Shown: one piece after another, positions 61,006 through 64,000 of the stretch
Layout: each line of letters opens with the position of its first letter
Position numbering within the stretch: the first letter of the stretch is position 1
Assembly: GCF_003584015.1 (NCBI RefSeq)
Contig: NZ_QXFM01000135.1
Location: forward strand, 1 to 64,000
Reading direction: 5' to 3'
Source: Aurantiacibacter xanthus
GTDB lineage: Bacteria > Pseudomonadota > Alphaproteobacteria > Sphingomonadales > Sphingomonadaceae
Length of the DNA: 64,000 bases
Position numbers and translations under genes: made by a program
Notes under the pieces: generated by a model
Told to the model about the DNA's origin: nothing
Seen by the model: only the letters and a program-made list of their open reading frames with translations
Database searches by the model: none

Positions 61006-62586
61006 TCAGGCCTTCCAGGCTGCTTCAGGATCGATCCCCTGCTCCGCCAGCCATACCCGCGCGGGTTCGAGCGCCTCGGCATGGGTGCGCCACTTGCCGA
61101 TGGCCTCGGCATTGAGCGGACGGCGCACCTGAGCAGCGCTCGGGGTGGCCACCGCCGCGCGGTTCTGGTGGAAGGCTAAGCAGGCCGGATCCCAGCCAAG
61201 CCCGCAATGGGCCAGAAGCCGCCTCGTCTGCCCCTCCTGATCGGCCACCAGCTCCTCGTAGCCGAGTTGCAGCACCCGCCCCGGCATCAGCTCCTCCCAC
61301 AGGCGCAGCAGCCGGTCGAACCGGGCATAGTAGCGGGCTGCGTCGAGCAGATCGTAGGAATAGCCGTAATAGGCCGAGTGGCTGGCGAAGAGGTTTTTGT
61401 AATTGCTCCAGATCGTGTCCATCGGCTGCCGGCGCAAACACACGATCCGTGCCTCGGGCAAGGCCCGCGCGATATGTCCGGCATAGAGGAAGTTGGCGGG
61501 CAGCTTGTCGATAAACCGGGCCGAGCCCTGCGGGCGCTGGTGCGCGGCCTGTGCGAGATAGGCCTTGCCGATGGCCGCCGCATCGACCGCCGCGCTGGCC
61601 GCCACGGTCTCGGCATCGATCACCTTGCGCGAGCGGGTCTGCGCCAGCCGCTTCACCGCCACCGGCATGGCCTGCAATTCCCCCGCCGAGCCGACTTCGG
61701 GATGCGACGACAGGATCCGGTCGACCAGCGTGGTGCCCGTGCGCGGCAGGCCGATCACAAAAATCGGCGCTTCGGATCGCTCGCCCTCGCTGGTGAACAG
61801 AGCTCCCTCGCCGCTGCCGAACAGCTGTTCCAGCGCATCGAACACCGCCTCGTCCTGCGCGAAGTCGTAGCCGATGGTGCGCTTGTGCTCGTCGTTGGCG
61901 GCCTTGAGGTAAGTGAACGAGCGCGGATCGCCGATATCCTCCAGTTCCTTGGCCAGAGCGTAGCGAATGCGCAGCCGGTCATCGGCGCTGTTCGCCTGCT
62001 CCAGCGCGGCCTGCATCCGGGCTACGTGATTGTTCTGCGCCGTATGCCGCGCCAGCAGCGCCAGCGCATAGTGCACCCGCGCATTGCCCGGCTCTTCGGC
62101 AAGGACCGCCTCATAGAGCGCCCGCGCCTCCTCAACCTTGCCGGTGAACCCGCAGGCCGCCGCAAGGTTATAGCGATAGTCCAGATTTTCAGGCGCCTTG
62201 GCCACCGCCGCCCGGAACGGCGCGAGCGAGCCCTCATGGTCGCCCAGCCGGGTGAAGACGCAGCCGATGGTATCGAGCGTCATCGCCTCTTGCGGCTCAA
62301 GAGCATAGGCCGCGCGCGCTGCCTTCGCGGCATCGCCCTCGCGGTGGAGCAGGCTCAACACCCGCGCCAGTTGCGCCAGATGCTCGGCCTCGGGCCCGCG
62401 CTGCACGGCTGCCTCAAGCAGCGCCAGTGCGTTCGCCATGTCGCCCACTTCCGCCGCGACGATCCCCAACAGGAAATAGCCGACCGGCTTGCTCTGGTCT
62501 TCGAGCACAAGCGCCTTCGCCGCCGCCGAGGCCGCGGCCAGATCACCCCGTTGCAGGGCCTGACGGGCGTTGGTTTCGAGGCTCAT
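61006..62586 (-). CDS. TPR-repeat sulfotransferase family protein
   Basis: A 526-residue protein: N-terminal TPR array (about 1-240) and a C-terminal sulfotransferase domain. The PAPS 5'-phosphosulfate loop is FVIGLPRTGTTLVDRILSSHP (about 275-295), and RIVCLRRQPMDTIWSNYKN holds the 3'-phosphate-binding Arg. Such two-domain proteins are frequent in sphingomonads, but acceptors are unknown. It lies alone; no sulfate activation genes nearby. Confidence 0.87.
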   Translation of the reverse strand: MSLETNARQALQRGDLAAASAAAKALVLEDQSKPVGYFLLGIVAAEVGDMANALALLEAAVQRGPEAEHLAQLARVLSLLHREGDAAKAARAAYALEPQEAMTLDTIGCVFTRLGDHEGSLAPFRAAVAKAPENLDYRYNLAAACGFTGKVEEARALYEAVLAEEPGNARVHYALALLARHTAQNNHVARMQAALEQANSADDRLRIRYALAKELEDIGDPRSFTYLKAANDEHKRTIGYDFAQDEAVFDALEQLFGSGEGALFTSEGERSEAPIFVIGLPRTGTTLVDRILSSHPEVGSAGELQAMPVAVKRLAQTRSRKVIDAETVAASAAVDAAAIGKAYLAQAAHQRPQGSARFIDKLPANFLYAGHIARALPEARIVCLRRQPMDTIWSNYKNLFASHSAYYGYSYDLLDAARYYARFDRLLRLWEELMPGRVLQLGYEELVADQEGQTRRLLAHCGLGWDPACLAFHQNRAAVATPSAAQVRRPLNAEAIGKWRTHAEALEPARVWLAEQGIDPEAAWKA

Positions 62587-62647
62587 GCGAGCCCCATGGC
62601 GCCTCTGGCCCGCCCCCTTGGGAGGCGGGCGAAGAGGCTTTGGGCAC

Positions 62648-63004
62648 TCAGCGGTTCAGCGCCAGCTGCACCGGAGCGACATCGTCCGAACGCGCGGCAG
62701 CGAGACGGGTCTCGATCTGATCGCGGATCTGGGCATGGACGCGGGTGCGGCATGCACGCGCTTCGGCAGCCGCCTGCAAGTGCACGGTGTCGAGACCCTC
62801 GCCGCAAACGGAGCGCGCGGCGGCGTCCATGCGGATCGCGAGGCGCTGCTGCCCATCGACCGTCGCAAGGTCCAGCCCGTCGAGGCGCAGCGTGGCCGAC
62901 GACGCGGTGAACGGATCGGCGTTGGAAGTGTCGGAATTGGTATCTGCCAGAGCCGGCGTCGCGAGAGCGACTGCGGCCAGGGCCATGAGGCCTGCCTTCA
63001 TCAT
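62648..63004 (-). CDS. UrcA family protein
   Basis: A 118-residue secreted protein: signal peptide LMALAAVALATPALA, then SSATLRLDGLDLATVDGQQRLAIRMDAAARSVCG and a later Cys in EARACRTRVHAQI, the two-cysteine pattern of the UrcA family. AGGAG lies before the ATG. Function unknown; periplasmic. Confidence 0.82.
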   Translation of the reverse strand: MMKAGLMALAAVALATPALADTNSDTSNADPFTASSATLRLDGLDLATVDGQQRLAIRMDAAARSVCGEGLDTVHLQAAAEARACRTRVHAQIRDQIETRLAAARSDDVAPVQLALNR

Positions 63005-63106
63005 CGTAATCTCCTATGTCCGTAAGGTGCCGCTCTGCGTCGGCTCGCCGGTCATCTAGGACTTTGAACGATGGCATGCAAGGAGGGGGACCGAAGATGG
63101 GCGCGC

Positions 63107-63538
63107 TCAGGAAGCAGTCACGCGAATCGCCTCAAGATCGGTGGTATCGCCCAGCAAGCCGATAGGCAGGCGGGCAAAGTCGCGGCTCGCGCTGCGGGTG
63201 TCGGGGTGCAACAGCGTGACTTCGAGCCTGCGCGCGCCCTGTTCCGCAATCTGCCTGACCGTGGCGAGCGGCAAGGTAATCCGCCAGCTTTCCGCCCCGT
63301 GGACCTCCATCGGCGCGCCATTGATCGCGACCACAGTGCCGGCATTTTCGCGGTGCCCCTCGATTCGCAGGCAGCTTTGCTCGCCGCAGGTAACGAGCCG
63401 CGTGGTCGGCCGGTCGTGGGCCGCAGCAGGAGAGGCAGAGAACAGGCCAGCTGCAAGCAACGTCGCGCAGGATATCTTCACAAACGCGGCAGCAGCCGAG
63501 CTGTTGAGATGAAAACGAGCGCCAAATTTCGCAATCAT
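63107..63538 (-). CDS. Small secreted protein of unknown function
   Basis: A 143-residue protein with a long N-terminal signal region (FVKISCATLLAAGLFSASPAAA, about 19-40). The mature part has a VTCGEQSCLRIEG pair of cysteines likely to form a disulfide, then beta-rich sequence. No family recognised. Start at 63538 chosen so that the signal is near the N-terminus. Confidence 0.65.
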   Translation of the reverse strand: MIAKFGARFHLNSSAAAAFVKISCATLLAAGLFSASPAAAHDRPTTRLVTCGEQSCLRIEGHRENAGTVVAINGAPMEVHGAESWRITLPLATVRQIAEQGARRLEVTLLHPDTRSASRDFARLPIGLLGDTTDLEAIRVTAS

Positions 63539-63721
63539 GTAAAATCTCCAACCAGCGCACGCCAACAGGCAGCGCAATACGACGAGATTCCTGCGAACTT
63601 TGTTTGTTTTCTGATGGCGAGCTTAGGCCAAAGCCTGGCGCGGTCAAGGCCTTGATGGGGCGCACAGCGGCAGCCCCGCCGCGATTGGCGAGGGCTTCAA
63701 CGAAGGTGTGGGAGAAAAAAC

Positions 63722-63795
63722 TGGATGCCCCGCAAGGATTCGAACCTTGATTGACGGAGTCAGAGTCCGCTCTCTTACCATTAGAGGACGGGGCA
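63722..63795 (-). tRNA. tRNA-Gln(CTG)
   Basis: Cloverleaf on the reverse strand: acceptor TGCCCCG with CGGGGCA, D arm with AATGGTAAG loop, anticodon loop CTCTGAC (anticodon CTG), T loop TTCGAAT in a five-pair stem, discriminator T, and an encoded CCA (63722-63724). Confidence 0.93.
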
Positions 63796-63861
63796 ACGCA
63801 GGGGCGCGCCTCTATCGCGGGCGCTCGGCGTAATCAAGAGGATTTGCGCAGCAAAATGCTA

Positions 63862-64000
63862 TCACCCTGATCTGGCGGGCCAAATTCGTTTACGACAGAA
63901 CGGCCCGAGACACCCCTCCACCTCCAGCGCGCCATCTGCTCCGGCGCGCACCACGGTGCGGTAGGTCTCGCCGTCCTCGGGGTTGTAAACCTCGCCGCGC
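63862..64000 (-). CDS. DUF2147 protein, C-terminal part (cut by window end)
   Basis: The reverse strand encodes 46 residues to the stop at 63862. GEVYNPEDGETYRT and EVEGCLGPFCRKRIW are the C-terminal motif of DUF2147 proteins, small exported beta-barrel-like proteins of unknown function. The N-terminus is outside the window. Confidence 0.8.
   Translation of the reverse strand, partial: RGEVYNPEDGETYRTVVRAGADGALEVEGCLGPFCRKRIWPARSG

Noticed and set aside
1-64000. CRISPR array, rRNA operon, prophage, complete insertion sequence
   Set aside because: No regularly spaced repeats, rRNA sequence, phage structural genes or transposase were recognised.

Overview
The window is a high-GC chromosomal segment from an alphaproteobacterium, most likely Sphingomonadales (Novosphingobium, Sphingopyxis or Erythrobacter-like). 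The evidence is two large TonB-dependent receptors, a NepR/EcfG general stress locus with an HWE-type kinase, an UrcA-family protein, a ~530-residue isocitrate lyase beside an ScfR-type regulator, and dispersed CTGAGCTTGTCGAAG palindromes. The species cannot be fixed from the sequence alone.

Layout. 1-2.4 kb is the edge of a mobile region: an ArdC-type antirestriction gene cut by the window start, an unknown protein, and a tRNA-Glu-like 3' fragment that looks like an attachment site. 2.8-7.9 kb holds a RoxA-type ribosomal oxygenase, RluE, and a folate-independent methionine synthase locus (mesD-mesX-metR). 8.1-12.8 kb is a TolC/HlyD/ABC-2 permease export operon with no ATPase. 13-18.5 kb is the glyoxylate shunt (scfR divergent from aceA, a 51-aa protein, glcB). 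18.6-27.5 kb is a catabolic cluster: DUF3237, SnoaL-like protein, atypical SDR, TonB receptor, carboxylesterase, TetR regulator and DUF819 permease. It is tied together by four copies of a 16-bp operator GTAA-N8-TTAC. 27.7-32.8 kb holds a two-subunit molybdenum hydroxylase and modABC, with a ModE-type box before modA.

32.8-36.8 kb is the general stress locus (CHASE/HWE kinase divergent from nepR-ecfG, with an EcfG promoter) followed by an AI-2E family protein. 36.8-40.8 kb is housekeeping (sodB, glmM, thiD, LOG-family protein). 41-60.8 kb is the most unusual part. A urea/guanidine carboxylase operon (ABC importer, RHH regulator, two DUF1989 proteins, biotin carboxylase, allophanate hydrolase) is flanked by two paralogous membrane di-iron hydroxylases. 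One of these has its own ferredoxin and an unknown membrane protein. The cluster also carries a pair of metallo-beta-lactamase-fold proteins (one with a broken metal motif), a propeller lipoprotein and a TonB receptor. Four copies of a 26-bp inverted repeat (TATTAC-N14-GTAATA) sit before the importer/MBL divergence, the RHH regulator gene and both hydroxylases. This suggests one regulon that may oxidise an N-substituted urea or guanidine and recover its nitrogen. The window ends with a TPR-sulfotransferase, UrcA, a small secreted protein, tRNA-Gln(CTG) and a partial DUF2147 gene.
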